Source: Tellurirhabdus rosea
Lineage (GTDB): Bacteria > Bacteroidota > Bacteroidia > Cytophagales > Spirosomataceae
Assembly (NCBI RefSeq): GCF_026278345.1
Contig: NZ_CP111085.1
Location: 2,678,001 to 2,742,000, forward strand
DNA length: 64,000 bases
Direction: 5' to 3'
The position numbers and the translations under genes were made by a program. The notes beneath the pieces were generated by a model. The model was not told the origin of the DNA, did no database searches, and saw only the letters and a list, made by a program, of their open reading frames with translations. Positions 25,745 to 35,195 of the stretch are shown piece by piece; positions within the stretch are counted from its first letter, which is position 1, and each line of letters opens with the position of its first letter.

Positions 25745-26668
25745 ATGGAAATCTCTCCGGAAACATATAACGACAACCACAAAGCGGGATTTATTTCCAT
25801 CGTCGGCAAGCCGAACGTCGGAAAATCGACGCTGATGAACCAACTGGTCGGCGAACGGCTGTCGATCATCACCTCGAAAGCCCAGACGACGCGCCACCGC
25901 ATTATGGGCATCCTGAACGGCGTACACAACGGGCAGGAATTTCAGCTGGTGTATTCCGATACGCCGGGCATTATCAAGCCGCAGTACAAACTGCACGAAT
26001 CCATGATGAGCTTCGTGCGCGGTTCAATCGAAGATGCCGACGTGATTCTTTTTGTGACGGACATCTTCGAAAAACACGACGAAGACGACGTTATTCAACG
26101 GCTGCAGCGGACGACGCACATCCCGGTTGTCCTGCTGATCAACAAGATCGATCAGGCAACCGAGGAGCAGGTGGCGGAGAAAATTGCCTACTGGCAGGAG
26201 CAGTTTCCGCAGGCGGCCGAAACGCTTCCCATTTCGGCCCTGCACGGCCAGCACATCGACCGGCTGTTTGAAGCCATTATTTCGCGCTTGCCCCAGCACC
26301 CGCCCTTTTTCCCCAAGGACGAACTGACCGACAAGCCCGAACGCTTTTTTGCGGCCGAGATGATCCGCGAGAAAATTTTTCTAAACTATAAAAAAGAAGT
26401 ACCCTACAGCTGCGAAGTTGTGATTACGTCTTTCAAGGAAAAGGAAGACATGATCGTCGTCGCGGCCGAAATTCTGGTGGAACGCGCAACCCAGCGGGCC
26501 ATCGTGATCGGTGACGGCGGCAAAATGATTAAAAAAACGGGCATCATGGCTCGCGAAGAACTCGAACGGTTCTTCGGCAAGAAAGTATTTCTGGAAACTT
26601 TTGTTAAAGTTGAGCCCGACTGGCGCAGCAAGGAACAAAGCCTGCGCCGGTTTGGGTATGAAGATTAG
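25745..26668 (+). CDS. era: GTPase Era
   Basis: A 307-residue essential GTPase that binds the 3' end of 16S rRNA during 30S maturation. The G-domain has GKPNVGKSTLMNQLVG (G1), the TTRHR switch (G2), DTPGI (G3), NKID (G4) and SAL (G5). The C-terminal KH domain carries VIGDGGKMIKKTGIMAREEL. Length and order are standard. It is followed by der after a short repeat hairpin; the two ribosome-assembly GTPases may share a transcript. A terminator-like hairpin in its leader hints at attenuation. Confidence 0.97.
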   Translation: MEISPETYNDNHKAGFISIVGKPNVGKSTLMNQLVGERLSIITSKAQTTRHRIMGILNGVHNGQEFQLVYSDTPGIIKPQYKLHESMMSFVRGSIEDADVILFVTDIFEKHDEDDVIQRLQRTTHIPVVLLINKIDQATEEQVAEKIAYWQEQFPQAAETLPISALHGQHIDRLFEAIISRLPQHPPFFPKDELTDKPERFFAAEMIREKIFLNYKKEVPYSCEVVITSFKEKEDMIVVAAEILVERATQRAIVIGDGGKMIKKTGIMAREELERFFGKKVFLETFVKVEPDWRSKEQSLRRFGYED

Positions 26669-26674
26669 TTAATA

Positions 26675-26704
26675 AAGTCGCAAGCGGTCCGCCGCTTACG
26701 ACTT
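26675..26704. repeat. Heptad-repeat hairpin element, copy 4 (short)
   Basis: AAGTCGCAAGCGG (26675-26687), TCCG loop, CCGCTTACGACTT (26692-26704), 13 bp with one mismatch. It begins 6 nt after the era stop. Its arms closely resemble those of copy 1, and GCGGTCCGCCGC at the tip is shared with the second unit of copy 3. Confidence 0.75.
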
Positions 26705-26715
26705 ACGAATGTATT

Positions 26716-28026
26716 ATGGCAAATATCGTTGCAATTGTCGGCCGCCCGAACGTGGGCAAATCAACGCTGTTTAACCGCCTGGTTGAAGAGCGCAAGGCCA
26801 TTATGGATAACCAGCCGGGTGTGACCCGCGACCGCCACTACGGCCATGCCGAATGGACGGACAAGTATTTTACGGTCATCGATACGGGCGGATACGTCGT
26901 GGGGTCGGATGACATTTTTGAGGAATCCATTCGGGAACAGGTGGAAATCGCCATCGAAGAAGCCTCCGTGCTGCTATTTATGGTCGATGCGGATACGGGC
27001 CTGACGGATCTGGACAAGGATTTTGCCAATGTCCTCCGCCGGTCGAAAAAGCCGGTTTTTCTGGTCGCCAACAAAGTCGAGTCACAGATTAAGCGCCAGA
27101 CAGCCATGGCGGAGTTTTACAGCCTCGGTATGGGCGAAATTTATCCGATTTCGTCCATGACGGGCAGCGGCACCGGCGACCTCCTCGACGAGGTGGTGAA
27201 ACACTTCTCGGCGGAAGGCATCGAAGACCCCGACGCCGGGGTTCCCCGCATCGCCATCATCGGACGGCCCAATGCCGGAAAATCGTCGTTCCTCAACGTG
27301 CTGACCGGGAAAGAGCGAAGCATCGTGACCGACATTGCCGGCACCACCCGCGATTCGATCGATACGCGCTACAAGGCGTTTGGCAAGGATTACATCCTGA
27401 CCGACACCGCCGGAATCCGCCGGAAGGCAAAGGTGCACGACAATGTCGAATTTTACTCGGTCATGCGTTCGCTGAAGGCCATCGAGGAATCGGACGTGTG
27501 CGTGATGATGCTTGACGCCTCGCGCGGGCTGGAAGGCCAGGACCTGAGCATCATCGGTCAGGCGATCAAGGCGAAGAAAGGCGTGGTGCTGATGGTCAAC
27601 AAGTGGGACCTGGTCGAGAAGGATTCCAAAACGGCGGATCGCTGGAAAAAGGAAATCAACCAGCGGCTGGCTCCGATCGATTACCTGCCGATCATTTTTG
27701 CCTCCGTCACCGAGAAGCAGCGCATTTTTCAGGTCATGGAAAAAGCGATGGAAGTCTACGAGAACAAGCACAAGAAGGTTCCGACTTCCAAACTGAACGA
27801 TGCCATGCAGCCGGAAATCGAAGCGTACCCGCCCCCGGCCACCAAAGGAAAGCACATCAAGATCAAATACATGCTGCAGCTGCCCACGCCGTCGCCGACG
27901 TTCGTGTTTTTCTGCAACCTGCCGCAGTACATCAAAGAGTCGTATGAACGGTATCTGGAAAACAAACTTCGGGCCCACTTCGACTTTGATGGTGTTCCGC
28001 TGACGTTGTTTTTCAGGAAAAAATAA
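26716..28026 (+). CDS. der: Ribosome biogenesis GTPase Der
   Basis: A 436-residue protein with two tandem GTPase domains, the mark of Der/EngA, which acts in 50S subunit assembly. Domain 1 has VGRPNVGKSTLFNRLV, DTGGY and NKVE; domain 2 has IGRPNAGKSSFLNVLTG, DTAGI and NKWD. A C-terminal KH-like domain ends the protein (GKHIKIKYMLQLPTPSPTFV). Length is usual. It follows era by 47 nt and is followed by a GC-rich repeat hairpin before an unrelated transporter gene. Confidence 0.97.
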   Translation: MANIVAIVGRPNVGKSTLFNRLVEERKAIMDNQPGVTRDRHYGHAEWTDKYFTVIDTGGYVVGSDDIFEESIREQVEIAIEEASVLLFMVDADTGLTDLDKDFANVLRRSKKPVFLVANKVESQIKRQTAMAEFYSLGMGEIYPISSMTGSGTGDLLDEVVKHFSAEGIEDPDAGVPRIAIIGRPNAGKSSFLNVLTGKERSIVTDIAGTTRDSIDTRYKAFGKDYILTDTAGIRRKAKVHDNVEFYSVMRSLKAIEESDVCVMMLDASRGLEGQDLSIIGQAIKAKKGVVLMVNKWDLVEKDSKTADRWKKEINQRLAPIDYLPIIFASVTEKQRIFQVMEKAMEVYENKHKKVPTSKLNDAMQPEIEAYPPPATKGKHIKIKYMLQLPTPSPTFVFFCNLPQYIKESYERYLENKLRAHFDFDGVPLTLFFRKK

Positions 28027-28030
28027 GGTC

Positions 28031-28091
28031 CATCCGCTGCTGTCGTCCGTCTGTCCGCCGCAGGAAGACGGACAACGGCAGCGGCCGGATG
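28031..28091. repeat. Hairpin element, copy 5 (GC-rich arms, shared tip)
   Basis: GTCCGTCT (28045-28052) pairs with AGACGGAC (28066-28073), and CATCCGCTGC further out pairs with GCAGCGG and GGATG with small bulges. The tip contains GTCCGCCGCAGG, the same TCCGCC core as other copies, although no 7-nt register is evident in the arms. It begins 4 nt after the der stop. Confidence 0.65.
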
Positions 28092-28095
28092 ACGG

Positions 28096-29004
28096 TTGCC
28101 TATGCCCTCCCGCACTCATTACTGGATCGGCGCGCTGCTGGTGTTTCTGGCGGCGTTTTGTTTTGCGCTGAAAGGTGTGCTCATCAAGCTGGCTTATCGG
28201 TACGGAATCGATTCGGTCTCGCTGCTGACGTTGCGGATGGTCTTTGCGCTGCCGTTTTACGTTGTGATTGCCTTTCGGCTCGCCCGGACACAGCCTCCGC
28301 TGGCCCTGCGCGGCCGGGACTGGGCGTGGCTGGCCGTTCTGGGAATAACCGGGTATTACATCGCCAGCTTCCTCAACTTCCTGGGGCTGGTGTACATCAC
28401 CGCCAGTCTCGAACGGATTATGCTGTTTGTGTACCCGACCTTTGTGCTTCTGCTGGGAGTTGTGCTCTACAAACGCCGGGTCACTGCTCTTCAGGGAATA
28501 GCCCTGCTCCTGACCTATTCCGGTATCCTGCTTGCCTTTCTGCCGCACCTCCACGACGAGAACCAGCGCGATCTGTTCCTGGGTGCCTTCTGGGTGATTC
28601 TGAGCGGGCTGGTCTACGCCGTTTATCTGGTTGGCAGCGACACGATGATTGCCAAAACCGGCGCCCAGCGGTACACCTGTTACGCGATGGTAGCCGCTAC
28701 CGTCCCCGTGGTGCTTCACTGCGCCCTCGCCAACGGGCTGGATCTGTTCCATTTTCCGGCCCCCGTTTACGGGCTGTCGCTGCTGATGGCCATTCTGGTC
28801 ACGGTGATTCCGACCTTTATGATTTCGGAAGGCATCAAACGGGTCGGGTCGGGCAACGCCTCCATCATCGCCAGCATCGGTCCTATCTTCACCATTGTGC
28901 TTTCGACTTCGCTGCTTGACGAGGTCATTTCCGGACATCAGTTTGTCGGAACGGCGCTGGTTTTACTGGGCGTTTTCCTGATCGGCTGGAAGGGCCGCAA
29001 GTAG
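28096..29004 (+). CDS. EamA/DMT-superfamily transporter
   Basis: A 302-residue inner-membrane protein with ten predicted helices in two five-helix EamA repeats (for example LLVFLAAFCFALKGVLIKLA and LLMAILVTVIPTFMISEGIK, the latter followed by GSGNASIIASIGPIFTI). Drug/metabolite transporters of this family export amino acids, metabolites or drugs; the substrate is not readable. The last 42 nt overlap the 3' end of the convergent NUDIX gene. Confidence 0.9.
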   Translation: MPMPSRTHYWIGALLVFLAAFCFALKGVLIKLAYRYGIDSVSLLTLRMVFALPFYVVIAFRLARTQPPLALRGRDWAWLAVLGITGYYIASFLNFLGLVYITASLERIMLFVYPTFVLLLGVVLYKRRVTALQGIALLLTYSGILLAFLPHLHDENQRDLFLGAFWVILSGLVYAVYLVGSDTMIAKTGAQRYTCYAMVAATVPVVLHCALANGLDLFHFPAPVYGLSLLMAILVTVIPTFMISEGIKRVGSGNASIIASIGPIFTIVLSTSLLDEVISGHQFVGTALVLLGVFLIGWKGRK

Positions 29005-29403
29005 GTTCTGCCAGTGCGTTTTCAGGTACTGCGTGACGGGTATATCCGCTTTTGCCCAATCCAGGTGCTCCAGCTCCCCGTTTCCTATCCAACGGTCCTG
29101 CGCATGTTCGGTCAGGACAACGGTCGCGGAGTCGGACAATAAACAGACAAAGGGAAGCAGCCGGATAACCCGGGTTTCCTCCTGGTGATCAAAGGTGGGC
29201 AGCTCCCGGACGACCCTGACCGACACGCTCAGTTCTTCGTTCAATTCCCTTTCGATGGCCGCGCTTGGCTCCTCACCTTCAATGACTTTACCGCCCGGGA
29301 ACTCCCATTTGAGCGGCAGCGGCATTTGTTCGCTTCGCTGCGTGGCCAGTAGTTTCCCTTCTTTGTTAAAAATAATTCCGCAAACAACTAGGATGATATT
29401 CAT
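28963..29403 (-). CDS. NUDIX hydrolase, (deoxy)nucleoside triphosphate pyrophosphohydrolase-like
   Basis: A 146-residue MutT-like enzyme. The NUDIX box reads GGKVIEGEEPSAAIERELNE then EL, matching G-x5-E-x7-R-E-x2-E-E. The N-terminus (IILVVCGIIFNKEGKLLATQ) and WEFPGGK block resemble 8-oxo-dGTP or CTP pyrophosphohydrolases that clean the nucleotide pool. Substrate is inferred from family resemblance only. Its end overlaps the transporter gene on the opposite strand by 42 nt. Confidence 0.9.
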   Translation of the reverse strand: MNIILVVCGIIFNKEGKLLATQRSEQMPLPLKWEFPGGKVIEGEEPSAAIERELNEELSVSVRVVRELPTFDHQEETRVIRLLPFVCLLSDSATVVLTEHAQDRWIGNGELEHLDWAKADIPVTQYLKTHWQNLLAALPADQENAQ

Positions 29404-29520
29404 CTATTAAGCTATTTGTATACGAATTAGATAGGCTAATACGTTGTCATTTATATATAGGATTGAAGCGTGTCCTTTTAATAAATAAATACTCACATTC
29501 AATCTATTACAATTTCCTTA

Positions 29521-29542
29521 AAAGGTATTTTGTTATACCTTT
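29521..29542 (+). promoter_or_regulatory. Inverted repeat upstream of the ArsR-type gene, candidate operator
   Basis: AAAGGTAT (29521-29528), six nt, ATACCTTT (29535-29542): a perfect 8-bp inverted repeat ending 30 nt before the ATG. The right half contains TACCTTT, close to a minus-7 box, so a repressor bound here would cover the promoter. Dimeric ArsR-family proteins typically bind such 12-2-12-like palindromes. Confidence 0.5.
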
Positions 29543-29572
29543 CCATATCACACCTCTAAATCTACCGGTAAT

Positions 29573-29881
29573 ATGAGTCAGGAGACGGTATTCGAAGACG
29601 AGAAAAAAATCGAACGAGCGGCATACGTGCTGAAGGCTGTGGCGCACCCGCTGCGCATCAAAATCATTCAAATGCTCAATGAGCACAAAGAACTCAATGT
29701 TTCAACCATTTACAAGAATCTGAACGCAGAACAGTCCCTGATTTCGCATCACCTGATCAACATGAGGGACAAGGGAATTCTGGAGATCCGCCGCAGTGGA
29801 AAGAACATATACTACTTTTTGGTCGATGGGGCCATCGCTGAGATAATCGAGTGCATCTATCGCAGCAAGGTACTAACGTAG
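29573..29881 (+). CDS. ArsR/SmtB-type winged-helix regulator
   Basis: A 102-residue winged-helix repressor: LKAVAHPLRIKIIQMLNEHK, then the recognition region STIYKNLNAEQSLISHHLIN and the wing LEIRRSGKNIYYFL. The alpha-3 metal site of ArsR (ELCVCDL) is replaced by ELNVSTI, so arsenic or cadmium sensing through that site is not expected; the single cysteine is near the C-terminus. A palindrome lies upstream, which suggests autoregulation. The neighbours give no clear target. Confidence 0.88.
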   Translation: MSQETVFEDEKKIERAAYVLKAVAHPLRIKIIQMLNEHKELNVSTIYKNLNAEQSLISHHLINMRDKGILEIRRSGKNIYYFLVDGAIAEIIECIYRSKVLT

Positions 29882-29915
29882 AAAAAAAAGGAAGCCGGAC
29901 CGGCTTCCTTTTTTT
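29882..29915. terminator. Bidirectional intrinsic terminator between the ArsR-type gene and ruvB
   Basis: A-tract, GGAAGCCG (29890-29897), GAC loop, CGGCTTCC (29901-29908), T-tract. The stop codon of ruvB on the minus strand overlaps its edge. Confidence 0.9.
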
Positions 29916-30942
29916 ATGAGAACAATTCGCCGTCCCGGTAAGCGGGTACGATTCCCAGGTGCCGGTAAGCTTTTTCGGTTGCCTCCCGCCCCCGGGAGGT
30001 TCGCTTCAGATACCCTTCCTGAATGAGGAAGGGCTCGTACACTTCCTCGATCGTTTCCGCTTCGTCTCCGCAGGCCGTCGCAATGGTCGATATACCGACC
30101 GGGCCGCCTTTAAACTTCCCGATGATCGTCTGCAGAATGCGGTTGTCCATTTCATCCAGACCGTTCTGATCGACGTCCAGGGCTTTCAGCGCCATTTCAG
30201 CAATAGCGACCGTAATCACGCCGGTTCCCTTCACCTGGGCGAAGTCACGCGTCCGGCGGAGCAGGTTATTGGCAATACGCGGGGTGCCCCGGCTCCGGCG
30301 GGCGATTTCGAAGGCTCCGTCTTCGTCAATTGGCGTATTCAAAATGGCCGCCGACCGTTTGACGATGGACGTCAGCAGGGCCGCATCGTAGTATTCCAGG
30401 CGGGCGTTAATCCCGAAGCGGGCCCGCAGCGGCGACGTGAGCAGACCGGCCCGCGTCGTAGCGCCAATGAGTGTGAACGGATTCAGTTTGATCTGTACCG
30501 TCCGGGCATTCGGACCCGAATCGAGCATGATGTCGATTTTATAGTCCTCCATCGCCGAATACAGGTACTCTTCCACGACGGGATTCAACCGGTGGATTTC
30601 GTCAATAAACAGGACGTCGTTTTCGCCAAGGTTGGTCAGCAGGCCGGCCAGATCGCTGGGCTTATCAAGCACTGGCCCGGAGGTCATCTTGATGCTGGCG
30701 TTCAGTTCGTTGGCGATGATGTGCGAGAGTGTCGTTTTTCCCAAACCCGGAGGGCCGTGCAGCAGAACATGGTCGAGGGCTTCGCCCCGCTGGGTGGCGG
30801 CCATGACGAAAATCCGGAGATTTTCCAGCACCTTCGCCTGGCCCGTAAAGTCCTCAAACGATAGCGGCCGAAGCGCCCGTTCGATTTCTTTTTCCGTCGG
30901 CGTCAGGCTTTCGGCCGAACCTTTCAAATAGTCTTTGCGCAT
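29914..30942 (-). CDS. ruvB: Holliday junction branch-migration ATPase RuvB
   Basis: A 342-residue AAA+ motor that drives branch migration with RuvA. It has [18 protein letters not shown], Walker [18 protein letters not shown], Walker [11 protein letters not shown], sensor residues in [18 protein letters not shown], and the winged-helix C-terminus ending in IPHR-type EKAYRHLGI. The ATG at 30942 (MRKDYLKG) gives the usual length; the frame continues upstream without protein-like sequence. ruvA is not adjacent, as is common in this phylum. Confidence 0.97.
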   Translation of the reverse strand: MRKDYLKGSAESLTPTEKEIERALRPLSFEDFTGQAKVLENLRIFVMAATQRGEALDHVLLHGPPGLGKTTLSHIIANELNASIKMTSGPVLDKPSDLAGLLTNLGENDVLFIDEIHRLNPVVEEYLYSAMEDYKIDIMLDSGPNARTVQIKLNPFTLIGATTRAGLLTSPLRARFGINARLEYYDAALLTSIVKRSAAILNTPIDEDGAFEIARRSRGTPRIANNLLRRTRDFAQVKGTGVITVAIAEMALKALDVDQNGLDEMDNRILQTIIGKFKGGPVGISTIATACGDEAETIEEVYEPFLIQEGYLKRTSRGREATEKAYRHLGIVPAYRDGELFS

Positions 30943-31083
30943 GGTTTTATCTGAGTAGCAGCGTGGCGAAGTGGCAGGGCTGCAAAGCGACGTCCGTCCG
31001 ATTGTATTTTTCTTCGTCACTTTGCGGCTCTGCCACTGCCGGGCTATTTACCCAAATTTAAGAAAAAAACCGCAAAAATACTA

Positions 31084-34000
31084 TTACCGAATCAGCAAAA
31101 CTGAGCCCCGGCGCAGCACCGGCGGGCGTTCCGGATAATAAAAACTTTTGTACGAAACCGTGTAGGCATACACCATCGGAGGGTACTTTTCGCCCCGGTA
31201 CATGCCGTCCCATTTCTGCTCCGGATCGCGGGAGACAAAGATGACTTCGCCCCAGCGATTATAGATTTTGAGCTCAAATTCGACCACGTATGCGTGGAAG
31301 ATATCCAGGAAGTCGTTGCTGCCGTCGCCGTTGGGTGTAAAGGCATCCGGAACCACCACCCGGGGTTCGCAGAGGTCCAGCACCTGCGCCGTATCCTGGG
31401 CCGTACAGCCGACGTCGTTGGTAATAGCCACCGCATAGTCACCAATGCGGCTCACCGTGATGGAAGGCGTCGTTTCGTTTGCATTACGCCACAGATACGT
31501 CAGACGCTGGCTGTTGGTCGTCGGCGTGACCCGGACGGTAGCAATCTGGTTGTCGCCCACACAAAGCGGAACGGGGGTTGTCAGCGTATACAGCGGCAGC
31601 GGCTTGAACGTAATCTGTACGGTATCGCTCACCGAACAGGCTCCCACCAGCGCCGTTACGGAATACGGTCCGGAGGCCTGCGGACGGATGGAGGCCGTCG
31701 TCGAGCCATTCGACCACTGGTAGGTAGCCGTATTACCGGCATTGACCCGCAGTTGCAGATCCGGCGTCGGGCAGAGCGTCGTGTCCGGGCCGAGGCTGAT
31801 GGTCGGCGGCCGCTGGAGGAAGATCACCTTCCGGTCGGTATTGACACAACCGGCCTGATTAACCGTGTACGTCAGTACCAGCGGCGTGGTCCCGATCAGG
31901 CTGTCGGCGGGCGTGAATCGGCCCGTACTGTCGACGCCGCGGCCACTCCAGACCCCTCCGACGGGCGTCTGCCCGGTGAGGCGGAACGTGCGCTGGTTGG
32001 TACAGACGTCGATCGGCGGCCCTACTTCCACTTCCGGCCTTGAGATAAACGAGATCGTCACTTCGTCGGAGCCGCGGCAACCCGAAATCTGGTTGACGAT
32101 GGTAAGTCGGTACGTACCCGGCTGTCGGACCTCCAGCGTAGGCGTGGTGGCGCCGGTACTCCACAGGAACACGTCGCCCTGCTGTCGTCGGGTGAGGGAT
32201 TGCAAAAGCGCGGTATCCCCGATGCATCTCCCGCGATCCGGCCCGAGGTTAACAAAACCCGTGGTGTCGGACTGCAACTGGAAGCTGGTATCGGTCACAC
32301 AACTGTTCTGGCCCGTAATCCGGACGCGGTAAAGTCCGTTGGCGAGATTCCGGATGGTGTTCGTCGTATCCGACGGTGCTCCGGCGGGCGCTCCGGTGCT
32401 GGTTGTCCAGTCGAAGCGGCGGGCTCCGGTTACGGTCAGGCTAATGGTGCCGTCGGCTACGGTGCAACTGCTTGGCGGAGTCCTCTGCAAGCCCGTTACG
32501 ACGGGCGACGGGCGGGAAGCGACCCGGATGGTGTCCCGGTTTTCGCAGCCCTGTGCATTTTTCACCAATACGGAATAGGTACCCACCTGGTTGACCGTAA
32601 TGTCGCGCGTGGTCTGTCCGTTACTCCACTGGTAGCTTTCCCAGGAAGCACCACGAGCGGACAGGACTACCGAGCTTTTGGCACAAAAAGTGGTATCCGG
32701 ACCGAGACTGAAGGCGGGCGGGCGACGCAGAATGACATTGATCGTATCTGTCTGATAACAGCCGCCATTAGCCGCGATAACGATAAACTGCCCTGGAGTT
32801 ACTCCGTTGGACCCTGCCGCCCCCGGAGTAAACACGGTCAGGGTGCGCCCGGTTTGTCCCCTCAACAACCTTCGATTTCGGTACCAGTAATATTCTGTGG
32901 CGTCTACCCCTGCATCCAGCGTAACGCTGGTCCGGCAACTGTCGAAATCCGCCCCAAGATCAATCTCGTCCGGTTTGCGCACGATCTGGATTTGCTGGCT
33001 GATGAGCGTGTCTTTACAAACGCTGCCGTCCGAACGCAGGGTGGTAATTTTGAGGCTAACCGTATAGCGGCCCGGCTGCTGGTAAGTATGCTGCACCTGA
33101 TTGGCCGTGGTTGATACGGGAGCGGTGTTGTCGCCGTAATTCCAGACGTACTGGTCTTTCAGAGGGTCGCAACGGGGAGAAGTCGAGAAGGTCGTTGGCT
33201 CCCCGGCGCAGGTATCGGCATAACTGAAAGCCGGACTGTTGGACGGTTCATTGAAGTTTGCCACAAAACTGGGTAGTCCCAACTGGCTGGTCTTCCCGCC
33301 CAGACTGACGCCGTTGGGCGTAAAGGTCGCCCCGGCCAGCACTTCATCGTTTGGATTATCGATTACGCCCAGCGAACTGCCGTCCTTAATAGCAACGTAA
33401 ATTCGCCCGTCCGAACCGATTTGCAGCGCCCCGTATTCCCGGGTTCGGGTGCTGTCGAGCACGGAGCGCGAATCGGTGATGGCCTGGGCATCATTTCGAC
33501 TTATGTCGTAACTGATAATCATGGAAGCCGTTGTATCGGCGCCCGGCCCGTCTCCTTTGCGGTAAGAGATGTACATCTTCTGCCCGTTCGGCGAGAATTC
33601 AACGCCGTAGGCATAGGGCGGGACCGGCCCGAGATCGACCCGGGGACCGGCCGTGAGCGTACCCGTCGAATCGTTGAACGTATATAATTCAACGTAATTG
33701 TTGGGCGGCCCCGGCACAACCATCGCTACCGGACGGTTCCCGTTGCCCGACGTGTCGGCCGGGCCGATTTTCAGATACCCTTCGCCCTGCGCCGGATCGG
33801 TTTGTTCGGGTCCTAACTGATAGGTTCGGGGGTCCGACAGGCCAGCGGGCGTCATGTGGTAGACCCGGAAAGTGTTGTTTCCAAAATCCCGCGTCAGCAC
33901 CCAGTAGGTCGTGTCACGGTCGTTGCGCACGGAAGCCAGACGTTCGGAGCTGACCGGAGCCAGCGGAACATTCCGCTGAACGACCATCCCTTTGCCCCCG

Positions 34001-34956
34001 TTTCGGCGCATGTCCACGACGGAGTACGTCAGCGTCTTGGTTCCCTGAATGTCCGAGGTGGTATAGACGTGGTATAGATATTCGCAACCTTTACAAACGG
34101 GCTGGGGAACAATCAGGGCCGATTGAGACGAGTTGGGACTACCGCCCAGACTGCCCGAATCCGCCGGATTCAGGAAGCGCATGCGGTTGCCGTCCCGGTC
34201 GTAAATCACGATCCCGTCGGTGTAGAACTGCAGTTTTCCCTTGCTGTTGGAGATCGAGGAGGTCCCTTCCGGCGTGTTGATTTTCGAATCGTCGATGGGA
34301 CGGGGCGAGCCACCGCCGGAGAAATCCAGCCCGGCATTGTTCCCGAAATACCACTTGGCGCCCTGCGACTGCGGCTGTTCACCGCAGACTTTTACGTTGA
34401 TCTTGTCTTCGTACGTACACCCGTTGGGCATAATCACCTGCACGGAATAACAGCCGGAACTGTCTACGGTAAGCGTTTGGGTGGTGTCGCCTTTGGGATA
34501 CCAAAGAAACTTGGCTCCGGCCGGTTTGCCCTGCGGATACGGATCGAGGACAATGCTCTGCTGCTGACAGATCATCGTATCGTTCCGCCAGTTCTGAAAA
34601 GCCGGGGGAGGCATGTCAATCTGAATAGTCGTATCGACGGGCGCCTGGGCCACGCCGTTCACGGTCCGGACCAGGCTCACCAGATACTGGCCGGGCTGCG
34701 TAAACAGGTTTTTTACAACCGCTTCCTGGGTTGTCACGGGGGCGCCGCCTGCTCCGAAGGTCCACTGACGGCTGTCGGCGGGGCGGGTGTCACGAAATAC
34801 GGTGGAATCCGTCTTGCACGTTGGGTCTGGAGAACAGAGACGACCGGAAACGAGTATTCCTGTACCTACCTGTGCCTGAACGCGACCAAATACAAGCGCC
34901 GCGCAAAGCAACATTGCCCACCTAAACCACTTCACAAATCTAGTATTGGTCGTCAT
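31084..34956 (-). CDS. T9SS type B cargo protein with gliding-motility-associated C-terminal domain
   Basis: A 1290-residue exported protein. After the signal (ending VFGRVQAQ) come a PKD-like domain (about 45-125), a region like a beta-propeller (about 195-590, starting AKWYFGNNAGLDFSGGG), a second PKD domain (about 600-685, VWNYGDNTAPVS) and a series of Ig-like repeats with paired cysteines and PTISLGPDTTLCPTPDLQL-type blocks. The last 85 residues are the type B sorting domain: VVVPDAFTPNGDGSNDFL, FELKIYNRWGEVIFVS and WDGMYRGEKYPPMVYAYTV. It should be exported by T9SS to the surface. The divergent PorP/SprF-like gene is its probable partner. Ligand is unknown. Confidence 0.94.
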   Translation of the reverse strand: MTTNTRFVKWFRWAMLLCAALVFGRVQAQVGTGILVSGRLCSPDPTCKTDSTVFRDTRPADSRQWTFGAGGAPVTTQEAVVKNLFTQPGQYLVSLVRTVNGVAQAPVDTTIQIDMPPPAFQNWRNDTMICQQQSIVLDPYPQGKPAGAKFLWYPKGDTTQTLTVDSSGCYSVQVIMPNGCTYEDKINVKVCGEQPQSQGAKWYFGNNAGLDFSGGGSPRPIDDSKINTPEGTSSISNSKGKLQFYTDGIVIYDRDGNRMRFLNPADSGSLGGSPNSSQSALIVPQPVCKGCEYLYHVYTTSDIQGTKTLTYSVVDMRRNGGKGMVVQRNVPLAPVSSERLASVRNDRDTTYWVLTRDFGNNTFRVYHMTPAGLSDPRTYQLGPEQTDPAQGEGYLKIGPADTSGNGNRPVAMVVPGPPNNYVELYTFNDSTGTLTAGPRVDLGPVPPYAYGVEFSPNGQKMYISYRKGDGPGADTTASMIISYDISRNDAQAITDSRSVLDSTRTREYGALQIGSDGRIYVAIKDGSSLGVIDNPNDEVLAGATFTPNGVSLGGKTSQLGLPSFVANFNEPSNSPAFSYADTCAGEPTTFSTSPRCDPLKDQYVWNYGDNTAPVSTTANQVQHTYQQPGRYTVSLKITTLRSDGSVCKDTLISQQIQIVRKPDEIDLGADFDSCRTSVTLDAGVDATEYYWYRNRRLLRGQTGRTLTVFTPGAAGSNGVTPGQFIVIAANGGCYQTDTINVILRRPPAFSLGPDTTFCAKSSVVLSARGASWESYQWSNGQTTRDITVNQVGTYSVLVKNAQGCENRDTIRVASRPSPVVTGLQRTPPSSCTVADGTISLTVTGARRFDWTTSTGAPAGAPSDTTNTIRNLANGLYRVRITGQNSCVTDTSFQLQSDTTGFVNLGPDRGRCIGDTALLQSLTRRQQGDVFLWSTGATTPTLEVRQPGTYRLTIVNQISGCRGSDEVTISFISRPEVEVGPPIDVCTNQRTFRLTGQTPVGGVWSGRGVDSTGRFTPADSLIGTTPLVLTYTVNQAGCVNTDRKVIFLQRPPTISLGPDTTLCPTPDLQLRVNAGNTATYQWSNGSTTASIRPQASGPYSVTALVGACSVSDTVQITFKPLPLYTLTTPVPLCVGDNQIATVRVTPTTNSQRLTYLWRNANETTPSITVSRIGDYAVAITNDVGCTAQDTAQVLDLCEPRVVVPDAFTPNGDGSNDFLDIFHAYVVEFELKIYNRWGEVIFVSRDPEQKWDGMYRGEKYPPMVYAYTVSYKSFYYPERPPVLRRGSVLLIR

Positions 34957-35195
34957 TCGCTGTTGAGAAGAACCGGTTATGCTTCACCTATCTTATTTTC
35001 AAGCATGCATAACAGAAAAGGTGAGCGCTACGTTATTTAGAACGAAATCGTTACCGTAAAATTTTATCGATTACGATTGCAAAACACTTCCCTCCTGTTA
35101 CCTTTAATTGGGTTCTGATTACTTACCGATACGCATCTTTCGAGGAATTTGTTTCGGTAATAAAATCGGTACTGATACTGAAAATAGCTATAAAT

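Noticed and set aside
27082-28938. A 618-codon open frame on the minus strand opposite der and the EamA transporter
   Set aside because: It lies antisense to two recognised genes, its product is rich in Arg, Gln, His and Gly with no domain, and similar long antisense frames occur opposite other GC-rich genes here.
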